From contig OW387143.1 of the NCBI GenBank assembly GCA_936440205.1, positions 33,864,949 to 33,928,948 of the forward strand: DNA of 64,000 bases. The letters are read 5' to 3'. This stretch comes from Lepidonotus clava (lineage: Eukaryota > Annelida > Polychaeta > Phyllodocida > Polynoidae). The position numbers and the translations under genes were made by a program. The notes under the pieces are model-generated. The model was given only the letters and a program-made list of their open reading frames with translations. It had not been told where the DNA came from and did not search any database. Positions within the stretch are counted from its first letter, which is position 1; the number at the start of each line of letters is the position of its first letter. Positions 25,901-35,579 of this stretch are shown one piece after another.

Positions 25901-27340
25901 TCTTTAAACTGTTGCATTTGTTGAACTCTCCTGGTTTGTTCTGATTTTAGACCATTAGGAAGGGCACTTATAATAATACTCATTTCTATTGACAATCTTA
26001 AACAGCATGTTAACCCCCCCCCCCCCCCTTGCTTGAGGGATTGCATTTCTCCATTATTTTATTGTCAGCACTAGTGCACCACCACTTATAAGGTTATGCA
26101 GAGTCGATAACCAAACTATATCTGAGAACATGGATCTTGAGTTTCCGATAGAAAACAATACACCGTTCAATATTGCCTTACAGAGGCAATTACAAAGTTG
26201 TTGCTTTGTTGTCAACGGTCAACATAAGTTGAGACTTTAATACATTACTCTGATTACTGTTTGATGAATCCCTAAAGTAAAAGGATATTTCCTAGAAGAT
26301 TAGGTTATCGATATGCTTTCATCTTAATCGTCAGCAGTGCAGACTTGGTTTACTGATCGATATCATTATTAAGCCTCTAAAATTCCTTAATAAGATTGCC
26401 TTCAGCGCAGATTACATTGATAGGCCAATACATTAGAGGTTTAGGTTACTGCCTCTGATAATCCATTTAGATAGGTCGGGTTTGACATCGTAAACAGGAT
26501 CTATAAACAGTATAGATCTGATTATTAATAGTATACATATATTTGGAGCAAATAGAAGGGTAATCCCAAAGGATACCACATATATTCATTAGATTATTTC
26601 AACTTATTACAATAGCTAGGTGCAGTATAGATATCTCCATTATCTTTCAGTGTAACTAAACACAACTGCAGTGAGGCCGAAGGAATACCCTACCACTATC
26701 TGGAGCTATATCTCAACCCGTTCTGGCTGATACAAATTACAATGTATTACGCTCTGAACCATGCCACTAATCCGTTCACACCACATACCCCCCTGGGAGG
26801 CTCCACAACAAATCTATCCAGGCAGAGTCATTAAATACATGCCAGGAGACAACGAGATTACAAACCATTATTTTCTCAGCCCAACAGGCCTCTGCATGGT
26901 TCCAATACACAATGGTATAGGGCCTTTTCTAATATCTACAGCTTAGCAACACAAGTGCAGAAAAACAAGCACTCAAAGTTGTTACTGAATCGAAAGAGAC
27001 AATATGACTAGTACTTGATATACCGGTGGCAGATATAAAAACGTACAACATGCAGTATGAACATATTATGCAATAACTCCACTCAGTTTAACGTAGAACT
27101 CAGTGTCTTACTCTAAAGTTCTTGCAAGTATAACATAGGTTTGAAATGAATAAGACCTAGATCAAATACCTTGTGGTTCTCTGCACTTTAATGCATAGGA
27201 GCATTTTGCACCATTTTACTCGCAAGGTGGCACGGTGCGGAAACTCCCCTATTTCCTCCAAGAACCCAAGTACCACAGGGACTGCAAGACAGTAATTTCA
27301 ACTGAAGTTATCTTGCCAAGGACAAGTAAATCGGGGGAGG
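22990..27340. other. long non-coding stretch
   Basis: No exon was recognised. 23700-23920 has a GC-rich part, then A-rich tail-like sequence (near 23850-23895) that could be a decayed retroposed copy, but no family can be named. 25540-25800 is GC-richer. A run of 15 C lies at 26014-26028. The remainder is AT-rich. Confidence 0.5.
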
Positions 27341-27344
27341 CTGG

Positions 27345-27480
27345 GCGGGGGAGGATTGAGTGTAGCTGGCTTAATTAAATGATCAGAATTAATTAGAAAC
27401 ATCTCATTAGGGCTAGGCTGAATGGTGGATTAGGATGGAGGGAAGACGCCGCAGGGATGGGGGATTACTAGAGATTGGAT
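27345..27480. promoter_or_regulatory. homeodomain-site cluster, candidate enhancer
   Basis: Within about 110 bases lie TTAATTAA, ATGATCA, AATTAATTAG, CATTAG, GGATTAGGA and GGGATTAC. These cover both the Q50 homeodomain (TAATTA) and the Otx/Bicoid (GGATTA) classes. The flanks are GC-rich, so the AT words are not simply background. This looks like a developmental enhancer core. Confidence 0.35.
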
Positions 27481-27489
27481 GTGAAGGGT

Positions 27490-28830
27490 TCTTTGGTGAG
27501 ATTTGCTCCCTTTTTCTTCACATGTTACCATGCGTGGTCTGTATGTATCTGGGTTCTGTGTAAGCCTTTGATGGACGCCATCTTATAGGGTATGTGATAA
27601 GCATGGGTCATGACGGAATAAAGTCAATCCCATGATCTAGATATAATTTGTTGTCTTGTACCTTGTGATTCTTGTTGAAAGGATGGTGACGTGAAAACAA
27701 CCCAATTTCAAATGTGGATATGTGCGCTCTGTGTTGACATATTCTTGGGGAAGGAGTTCAAGATGTAGAATTACGTTGCATTACTTGAGAAATTTCTTGA
27801 TGTACACATTTGTTTGCAGCAAGAAGGAAATTTGATTTTATATCAGAAAGTTTCTGCACCATTTCCATTTGTTAAAAAAAACATAAGACATACTTGTTTT
27901 CCAATGATTGTATATATATTCCATTCCAAAAAATAGTCTGTTTCGTTTTTCACAAAGATACTTCTATTCACCATATGGAATGTATCTCTTTATAGAAATC
28001 CCAGAGGCATTATTTATTACCGTGACATTCGTGTGCAGATGTCATGATATTCAAAGCCACCACGCCAAGTCATAAACAACTAGAGCGTCAGATGGCATCA
28101 CAATCCTGACTGAAATTTTGATAAACAGACTTCAAGTTGCTCAAGTTTTATTACACAATCTGTATCAGATTTATGGTCCAGATATCAAATCTCAAACCCG
28201 TTCTCACTTTTAATCGGCAGGACACATTCCAACATCCCAATTCCTAATGAGTTAGAAACCGATGTTTCTCGCAGTGAATGTAGTATGAGACTTGTTGGGC
28301 AATTTGTATGAAAATTGCATGGGGTCTGTGACAGATGATTTATACTTCAAGGATTATTGCAACTACTCCAAAATATGATCACCCACTAAATACCCAGACA
28401 TTACAGTTATGGTTATAGCTAGCATGAATAGATACATTTGATATGCTGAGCCACTAGCAAAGCCTAGAAACGGAGAAGTTACATTTTCTTAAAGTACCAC
28501 AGTGGAAGTTATGATATTCAGAGGCAATGATCCTCTTTTAGTTTTCAGATAACTCACAGTACGTGAAGATTCAGATGTTAAGACTGTTGTACAATATGAA
28601 ATAAAAACTTGACATGTTGCAAGTCATGTGATACAATTTAGATTCGTTCATTGCATGTTCTACTAAACAACATGCACCTAGAGAGTGAATCTTGAACATC
28701 CAAATTAGTTTTGTTTGTAGTGTACAGCAGCAGTAGTATAATAGTATGTGGCAGACATGCACATGGTTAAAAACAAGATCAAAGTAACCACACCCCAATC
28801 AGTAGAGTGAGAGGAGCTGATGGGGTGGTC
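27490..28830. other. non-coding stretch, nothing recognised
   Basis: AT-rich. A YY1-like GCCATCTT lies near 27584. No exon-like segment was found. Confidence 0.6.
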
Positions 28831-28837
28831 GTGACTA

Positions 28838-29000
28838 CCCATGTCAGCAGTGGGATGCTGCCCATGTCAGCAGCCTGAGCAGTGGGTGCTGCCCATGTCA
28901 GCAGTGGGTGCTGCCCATGTCAGCAGCAGGAGCAGGAGGTGCTGCCCATGTCAGCAGCCTGAGTAGGGGGTGCTGCCCATGTCAGCAGCCTGAGTAGGGG
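28838..29000 (+). repeat. minisatellite with GCTGCCCATGTCAGCAG core
   Basis: Six copies of CCCATGTCAGCAG are joined by variable spacers (GTGGGTGCTG, CCTGAGTAGGGGGTGCTG, CAGGAGCAGGAGGTGCTG). This gives mixed unit lengths of about 24 and 36 bp. The higher-order mixture suggests unequal exchange between unit types. Confidence 0.9.
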
Positions 29001-29056
29001 GGTTGACAGTGGGTGGGCCGAGACATCATGTCACAAATTAACAGCTCCCAACACCA

Positions 29057-29067
29057 GCGCCCCCTAG
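29057..29067 (-). promoter_or_regulatory. CTCF-like core, - orientation
   Basis: Read on the - strand the sequence is CTAGGGGGCGC, a perfect match to the strongest part of the CTCF motif (YAGRKGGCRS). It is back-to-back with a + orientation core at 29071, only 3 bp away. Confidence 0.4.
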
Positions 29068-29070
29068 GCG

Positions 29071-29081
29071 CCAGATGGCAG
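29071..29081 (+). promoter_or_regulatory. CTCF-like core, + orientation
   Basis: CCAGATGGCAG matches the CTCF core YAGRKGGCRS at every position. With the minus-strand core just upstream it makes a divergent pair, an arrangement often found at domain boundaries in vertebrates. Relevance to this organism is inferred. Confidence 0.4.
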
Positions 29082-29636
29082 GTTACAAACAGGGGGAAGG
29101 ACGTGTGAAGTCACACGGGGAGGTGGGGGATGGGGAGAGGGGTGAGGGGTGGTGGAGGTGTTGGGGTGGAAGAGTGGAAGAGTGGGGGAGGAACTGCTGT
29201 TCATAGTGTCTACAGCAGTGACACGGGATGGAATCCCTCATGGGCTAGCTATAGGTCGATGATATGGGAAAGGGCTGGACATAAGAAATATGTTAAATCT
29301 AACAGGCATAGGTATAAATTCATAAACTGAAATGGTAAATATTAATCCTCTGGCCAAGAGCGCTGCAGTCAGGAAATATTTCGGAGGGCTGCAAATTTTA
29401 CTTTTTATCATGAAGCCACTGAAGAGCGCTGGACATTTTCACAGTATACTAGCTGACAACGCCTTCTCTCCACTCCTTAGGTATCCCTGGACCCGCCCCA
29501 GATAACGATATATAGACACATGAGATTGTGATTCTAGAAAACCGAACCAAAACGTCCAATAAGTATTCTGATCTTAAGGGACATTTTTATTGAATGTTGA
29601 AGACACTGATGCATAATTGTATCTTAAGGGTACAGG

Positions 29637-29651
29637 TGACGTCATGAGTCA
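29637..29651. promoter_or_regulatory. CRE abutting AP-1 site
   Basis: TGACGTCA (29637-29644) is immediately followed by TGAGTCA (29645-29651). Both are exact bZIP sites (CREB/ATF and AP-1). Immediate adjacency is unlikely by chance and suggests a bZIP-responsive element. Confidence 0.4.
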
Positions 29652-29839
29652 GAGTCGCATTCCTTTGAAGTGGATCAAACGACTAAACTATTTTAACAAA
29701 GGAACCTGAGATGATTTGATCAAATTAACTTTCCAGATGCTGCATCTAGCTATCGGGCAGGATAATTTGCTTCAAATTTAGCCAAATTAGGCAATCAAAT
29801 CATCTAGTTAGACTTCTGCAAAACACAAAGTTTGATGTC

Positions 29840-30330
29840 ACAAACAAGATAGTGGAAAGGGTCCTTGCCAAGGAGGGACAGAAGCTCGTTAGATTTCAAA
29901 GGCCAGACTTGCCTCGACGGCGGAAGCAGACGTACGTCGCACTCTCCAAGCAGAGATCTAGTCACTCCCTTTACTCCAGTCTGAGAATGGATGAGTTCTG
30001 CTTGAAGAGTGTGGACGCCAGTGGAAGATTTCCCGTCAGCACTCGCGACCGGAAGAAGAGTCGGGCGTTCGGCACGAGGTGTTTATGGGATACGTTGCAC
30101 TTAATCTGTCAGTAGTGGACTAAGGGAGAAAAAACGAGATCAGAGGCAGTCGACGGGTGTGGCCCACGACTTGGAAAAGCTTTTGCTTTGGGTGGACAAA
30201 TTCGCTGGTTCGCCGTGGGTGGCATGCGTTTAGCATTGCCACCTTGATACCATCCATTCCGGTCGATAGCGGGCGATAACTGCCGACAGCGTGAGATATA
30301 GAAAGGGGGCGGTGAATAAACTGAATATGA
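29840..30330. other. CpG-rich block with open frames, coding status unknown
   Basis: CpG frequency rises clearly against both flanks. The + strand is open for 87 codons (29852-30115); the product is basic in the middle (PRRRKQTY) and has no recognised domain. The - strand is open for 86 codons (30109-30369). No strong splice site borders either. Options are an unspliced small gene, a retroposed exon or a CpG-rich regulatory element. None can be chosen from the sequence. Confidence 0.25.
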
Positions 30331-30369
30331 CACGGTGTTGGAGGAACTCCAGGGGATGAAGGAATACAC

Positions 30370-32330
30370 TGTGTGGGGTTAGATTTACCTCTCTCCTCCT
30401 GGTACTGGTTAGAGTTATAATCTCATTAGGGGCTCACTTACAATTCCTCTCACTGATAGCTGTTCAGGTGGGTATAATTCACCAACTGATAACTTGATTT
30501 TTGAACGCATTTTTATGAAACTATATTTATAATCTTCTTTTCCTCCCCTAAAGTATGGCAATTCTTTCACAGCTGGAGCATTGGGATAAGTGTATGATAA
30601 CTTGATGCCAAAGTTACTGCGGATTCTTTCCCATTTCTTTTTCTTATACCCTTCTCCTTTACCTTATTTCCACGTTTCATTACACATTAAGCTTCATCTG
30701 AATAGTAAAAAGAGATGCTAAGTAAACCGTTTGGATTTGTTAGACCACCTAGGGAGTCCAGGAACGCCCAGTGTTGATCTCAATATGTAAAACTTGGGGA
30801 ACTTAGGACTTTTGCATTCCACCAGAGTCAGTTAAGGACAACTTCCAGGTTAAAACATTCCTGGTTAGGCAGAGTGTGATGGAAATAACAGTGATTAGGC
30901 CTATAGGTCCCGAGGCTGGACTAGGATCAACTTGATCATTATCTGTGCTGTTTTCACTTACCACAAATAGATCCAATTATCGAAATCCATTTTAAAGGGT
31001 GTTCAGAGGTTGCCCAAGGATATATATAGACGTATACATTGGGATATTTTGGTACTATATTTGCATAGATTTTTTCTTCTGTGCACATGTATCATAATAA
31101 TGATTTTTACTGTAATGACTGCCTGCCTGGATTGTTTCATAGTGTTTTAAGATACAAACTAAATTCGGTTACAGTTGGGTAGGCGAAACAAGCCAATTTT
31201 ACGATGTGATATTAGAAATGAGCCAGGACAAATCAATTTCGACATCATTGTCCCTTCTCTGGGACGGTAGTATTGCAAGAGAAAACACTGTGATTTGATC
31301 CTTATCAGAAAAAGGTTAGCGTAACGAGTGTCTGGCTACAGTTCTAAATCGGGCTCAGCCCTTGAGATAACAAATAAGATGTAAGCTCATTAATGCCAGA
31401 CATTTCATGTCGTGAAAAACCAGCGGGAAAAGACTGAGGTAGGCTTATTTGTGTCACAGTGACACCATTTTGTTTATCTTTACGTGACATCTGATCTCTC
31501 TTGTTTCCGTTCTCGGCCATGCTTATTTTCAAAACATGGTGTATTGTCTTTGTAAGGAAGTGTCAATCATGTCCAGGTCTATAACTTTAAGCAGTCCCAG
31601 ATGTAGGCCTATACTTTTGCGTTGCATTTCCAATTGACATTATACCAGTGGATAACACAGCACAATACAATACAATACAATACAATACAATGCAATACAA
31701 GTTCCATTATCTTTTTCAACGACTGCGCTGCTGTATCATAATCATTCAAATTATGTTCGATGGACAGTCCAAATATCGGCTGCAAATTGTACAGCTTCAT
31801 CATCACTCATAGAACGCTTTAAAACACATGTGGAACACTAATCTGAAAGGAACTTCTTAACGAGGTGTACACATTTAATAAGCAAGCTTTAAAACCACCA
31901 CTAATGCAACTGTTTCCTATTTTGGACTGAAGAATAATAAGAAACACTCCGCCCCTAGGGTCGGACGTATCAGATTATGTTTCACTAATACCCGGATGTG
32001 TACCTTGGTGGTAAACTGTTTCACCTGGATACGCTTAGCTTCACGCACAGACAGGCCCATGAGCAAACAGTGAGGGCAAATAAAGAAATTCGCGATCAGT
32101 TTTTCATATTTATTTTCCCACAACTCTCGCATGTTTCAAAATGGATATTCGTTCGCAGCATATTCCCTGGGATAGTACGTCCATGTCGTATATATACAGG
32201 TCACATGATGGACGTCTCGCTTGCATAGGATATATATCTTTTCAGGATATCGGGAGGATATCCTTACTTATGTTGTCACTATTCTCCAGGCTGTGTCCTG
32301 CACCGTTTTTTCTTACATTTATATTTTCTA
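30370..32330. other. non-coding stretch
   Basis: AT-rich. Contains TAGGCCTA at 30896-30903 and 31604-31611, the ACAAT repeat at 31661-31700, and a short inverted repeat GGATATC/GATATCC near 32250. A weak CAG/GTGGGT juxtaposition lies at 30467/30468. Confidence 0.55.
31661..31700. repeat. (ACAAT)n microsatellite
   Basis: About eight units of ACAAT in the + strand, one altered to GCAAT. A simple pentanucleotide repeat. Confidence 0.95.
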
Positions 32331-32503
32331 TTTGGATAATTTTGTTTTATTTTCGTTTACTTCTATTACTATTTCTAGCTTTTTAGTTATAATTTCTTTC
32401 TATTTTATTTTTTCTTTCTTTGTTTTCACTTTTTTTCCTTTTAACCCCTTTATTTTCTTTTTTTTTTTCCCCCTTTATTTCCCCTTTATTATTTAACCCC
32501 CAG
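32330..32503 (+). promoter_or_regulatory. 170-base polypyrimidine tract ending in CAG
   Basis: An unusually long T-then-C-rich tract ends in TTTAACCCCCAG, an excellent 3' splice-site context. It precedes the candidate exon at 32504. TTTTAAC words near 32440 could serve as branch points. The tract could also be a low-complexity expansion with an accidental AG. Confidence 0.4.
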
Positions 32504-32552
32504 CCATCGCCGCCTCCCCAGACGTTTTCCCCCGTCGTCCCCATTGTCCGAG
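32504..32552 (+). CDS. candidate internal exon (49 nt), gene unknown
   Basis: Bounded by a very strong 3' splice site (long polypyrimidine tract, CCCAG) and a near-perfect 5' splice site CGAG/GTAAGTG at 32553. All three frames are open; frame 0 reads PSPPPQTFSPVVPIVR, a proline-rich linker-like peptide not recognised from any family. The strand agrees with the ratchet splice sites at 38.6 and 60.3 kb, so it may be an exon, possibly alternative, of the same + strand gene. At 49 nt it would shift the frame if skipped. CpG density rises here and downstream, so a 5' UTR exon is also possible. Confidence 0.35.
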
Positions 32553-32559
32553 GTAAGTG

Positions 32560-33800
32560 ATGGTGGCGGAACGGGCCGACGTGGGTTGGGGCCGTAATGA
32601 CCGGTGTCCAGCCCCCCCCCCCCCCCCGAGGTGTCGGACCTTTGTGGACATGACCAGACAGCTGGTCACGGCTGGACACTCCCCCTCCGTCTTCACGGCC
32701 CTTCCTCTTGATGGGCCGGGGGAAGGGGGAGGAGTACTATGATGGAGAAAACGTGTGGATATTTTGAATAAACTACAAGTTAAGGTTGCAAATAAAGTAA
32801 TTGAGGATGTGTATAGTAGCATGGGCGTAGGCACTCAGAGTCAGATATGCATCTGGAACACTTACATATGCACGCGCGCGTTAAGATTATTATAGGAAGG
32901 GCAGAGGGAGAGGCTTCTATAACAAAGTCCTGAAACACATCTTAAGTGATCGACAAAATTTGAAACAATCTTTGTGATGATTGTGCATAACCTTTTGAGA
33001 AACTGGACTGAAAAGGAACATACCATCTTACTAAATTGCAACATTTTCGTTGCACTGAGCAGGCTACACATATCGATTTCCGAAGCGACATGGAGTAACC
33101 CCCCACCCTCCCTCTCCCTCTCCCGTGTTCCTCCTACGCTTCTACAAATACCAGCTGGTGTGTGTACGCTCAACCTTTACGGGGCGAGCCGTGAGAATCT
33201 TGCCCTTCACCTCCATCCAGGGGGGACCTTTTACCGTGTATCACTTATCGGAGATCCGATCCTCCCGTAAGGACCTTTTAAAGGTCAATTTAGGATCAGA
33301 TACCATGTTTCATGACTTTTGGATAGGTTATTTGAAATCACTTTATAATTAGAATTGCCCTTTGATCTTTAAGTGAATTTGTTGATTTGAAGGTTTTGTG
33401 GTTTTATTTAGCCTACTTCCCGGTTGATTACTTTGTTTTCCGATGCATTATAATAGTCGTATACTTGCATTATTATTGTAAAGTATTTCCATTTCTATCT
33501 TATTTCTTTCTCTGTTTGAACACATTGTTCGGGTCCTTATCGTTTGGGAATGTTAGAAAGGTAAACTTATTCCACAGAAAGGTTCAGTTCGTGTCAACAA
33601 ACTATTCAGTTCTGTTAAAACTGTTCCTTTTAGCACTTCTTCAACCAATCCCTTTCAATTTCCTTCTGATCCATTGATTGTTGCTAAATGTGGGCACGTT
33701 AAAAACGTCAATATTTGTATTAGATAATCCCAAAGCAATAGCAATCCCAGGGACATTTAACACATCGTCGAGGGGTGAGTCCATTCATGGCTCATCCCCA
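32560..33800. other. non-coding stretch
   Basis: A 16-base C-run at 32612-32627 and GC-rich DNA to 32740, then AT-rich DNA. 33090-33130 is a CT-rich tract. 33390-33680 is very T-rich with chance open frames on +. No supported exon. Confidence 0.55.
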
Positions 33801-33960
33801 TCAGAATTCCGCCGAGCAGACGACAAACAGCGCCGGCAGCGCCAAACTGAAAACACCTGCACGTCCGACCATTTTACCCTCACCCGACCATTCAATTTCC
33901 GCGCCAAAATCACCGAAAGTCGTCTGCGCAGAAACTACGCACGCGCGCCTTAAGAATTTC
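33800..33960. promoter_or_regulatory. CpG pocket with E2F-like and NRF1-like sites
   Basis: ATTTCCGCGCCAAA (33896-33909) is a near-ideal E2F/DP site. TGCGCAGAAACTACGCACGCGCGCC-type words (33923-33949) contain NRF1-like ACGCACGCGC. CpG is concentrated in 150 bases. This is a promoter-like texture of the sort seen for cell-cycle or housekeeping genes. No transcript start is visible. Confidence 0.3.
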
Positions 33961-33974
33961 AAGGGCGAATGTTG

Positions 33975-34560
33975 ATATAGGCTCAGAGTATATGGGGAAG
34001 TGCTCAAAAGTTTAAATTTTGTTGGTAATTTTGTGTAATTTGCTAAAGTGTCAGATAACTTTTGGGGTCATACGGCGCGTGGGGCTGGCGGCTTGACAAA
34101 GAGGGAAAGCGATGTCGGTCTACAAAGAGGAGTAGGGCTCTCACGGTTGGGGGTACGGGGTAGCCCCCGAAATCACTTCCAGCTGGGAACTGTAGGCTCG
34201 AGGAAGGATACCAGGGGTAGGGAGGTTGGGGAGTAGGGGGTGGGGGGAGGGTCTTGTCAGGGGTGCTAGAGGGGAAGTGAACGCACTAAACAGCATTCAC
34301 TGATCTGTTACATCTTTCCTGTCTGCCACGGTAAAAACTGATCTAAATTTGTTTTTCCACCTTCCTTGGTTCGGCTAAAAAGTATGCCCTGAATGCTGTA
34401 AGTATCCTTATGCTGCTGAAACAGAAGAATATCGCGTTCCAAGAAGTATTTCATGGCCGTTAAACAGGAGGTATTTGAGGGGAGATAAGATTTTTTCCGT
34501 AATATAATTTAATAATACAAGTTATCATTTCCTCGGTTACTTTCACATTTCACTTACCCA
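33975..34560. other. G-rich non-coding stretch
   Basis: 34200-34260 carries repeated runs of three to six G on the + strand (GGGAGG, GGGGAG, GGGGGTGGGGGGAGGG), a strong G-quadruplex candidate. A good 5' splice-site word (GTAAGTAT) sits near 34398 without a matching acceptor. Confidence 0.5.
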
Positions 34561-35045
34561 TTGAAGCTTTTACAATGCTTTTACATTGGATTCCTGTCAT
34601 AATTCAGTCTGGTGTCTACCTTTGGAACCCAGAGTCTGCTAGCACTGATTCTCTTTTTCATAAAGTAATAACGTTCACCAGTAGGTTAAATGGCACATTA
34701 TTATCCAACAGAAAATGCCGTTATGGAAAATATTCGAATTTTCCAGCAAAGGTAATGTTTTGCCGACTTAACAAAGAAGGACAACGATCTGGTCAGAAGT
34801 AACATATGGTCACAAAGTGTGAGCTGTGAAGGTGTTGAGACAGCTCTTGTCCACTATGGAAATGAGGGAGGGCAGACAGTAATAGCACCCCTAACCCTGT
34901 TATTAACCTCCTTCCACTTACCCCACACCCCTCCACCCCCTAGCACATTGAGAACAAAGTGAAGACCTTCTGAAAGCTCTCAAGATGTGACCAACTCGGT
35001 CAGATATCTGTCTGTGCGCTGTAACTAAAACCTGGCGACGTCGGC

Positions 35046-35136
35046 TGCGTCACATGACGTCACATGACGTCACGCACGTGTCATTGTGACGTCACCGGCG
35101 CCGCGGGCACGCGTCCGTGAAATAGCTTCAGACGTT
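35046..35136 (+). promoter_or_regulatory. CRE-cluster promoter candidate
   Basis: Perfect TGACGTCA palindromes lie at 35055-35062, 35065-35072 and 35087-35094. The first two are exactly 10 bp apart, one helical turn. TGCGTCAC at 35046 is a fourth, half-like site, and CACGTG lies at 35075-35080. The block is CpG-rich (GGCGCCGCGGGCACGCG) against AT-rich flanks. It runs into ATGGCGGCCAAAATGG, a YY1-type initiator context, and a splice donor. This is the most promoter-like sequence in the window. cAMP/CREB/ATF responsiveness is inferred from the sites. Confidence 0.5.
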
Positions 35137-35571
35137 ATGGCGGCCAAAATGGTGGGTAACGGGTGAGTAACCAAGACTCAGTGGACGGATTCAGATTAAA
35201 TACTTGGCCTAATTTACATTGATAGAAATGGAGCAGGCCATTTTACGAATCTCAGTAGGTCGATTCTTTGAGGGTTGGGATGGGGGTGTAGGGGGAGGAG
35301 CATAGGCCTGTATAGGGTGAGAATTGGGCTACAGAGGATGAAAAGAAGATTTCAGGGATAGCATACGTTGGCGCTTCTATGTTTTGTGCTTGTAAGTTCC
35401 TACCCTACCTAACCTCTTACAGCCCTTTGAAGAATGTAGCTTTAGATCCAATCGTAATCTTTCCTTTTGTCCCTCCCTCGCAGGCTTAACGCAAATTATC
35501 CTTTAAAAGCTGAGAGAACAAAGGGACACAGGTGTAACACGTCGATCAAGTTACACAACTTCACGATGTAG
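35137..35571 (+). CDS. candidate two-exon small ORF (37 codons)
   Basis: Exon 1 is 35137-35162 and begins with ATGGCGGCC right after the CRE cluster. It ends at a donor, GGGTGAGTAA. Exon 2 is 35484-35571, after a strong acceptor (CTTTCCTTTTGTCCCTCCCTCGCAG without interruption). The 321-base intron is of ordinary size. The phases join cleanly: MAAKMVGNG continues into LNANYPLKAERTKGHR and on to a TAG at 35569. The protein is basic and has no recognised domain. It may be the whole product, or exon 2 may run into a longer transcript with an alternative donor (CACAG/GTGTAA). Promoter, start codon, donor, acceptor and frame agree, but each is a short signal. Confidence 0.3.
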
Positions 35572-35579
35572 TTACTCTT

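Noticed and set aside
30068-30079. TTCGGCACGAGG, identical to a common cDNA-library adapter end
   Set aside because: Only 12 bases match, with genomic-looking DNA on both sides and no vector sequence. Coincidence is the simpler view.
30440-30475. CAG/GTGGGT juxtaposition at 30467/30468
   Set aside because: The tract is interrupted by purines and the donor is weak.
32141-32496. Phenylalanine/isoleucine-rich membrane-protein-like open frames
   Set aside because: Produced by the T-rich tract before the candidate acceptor.
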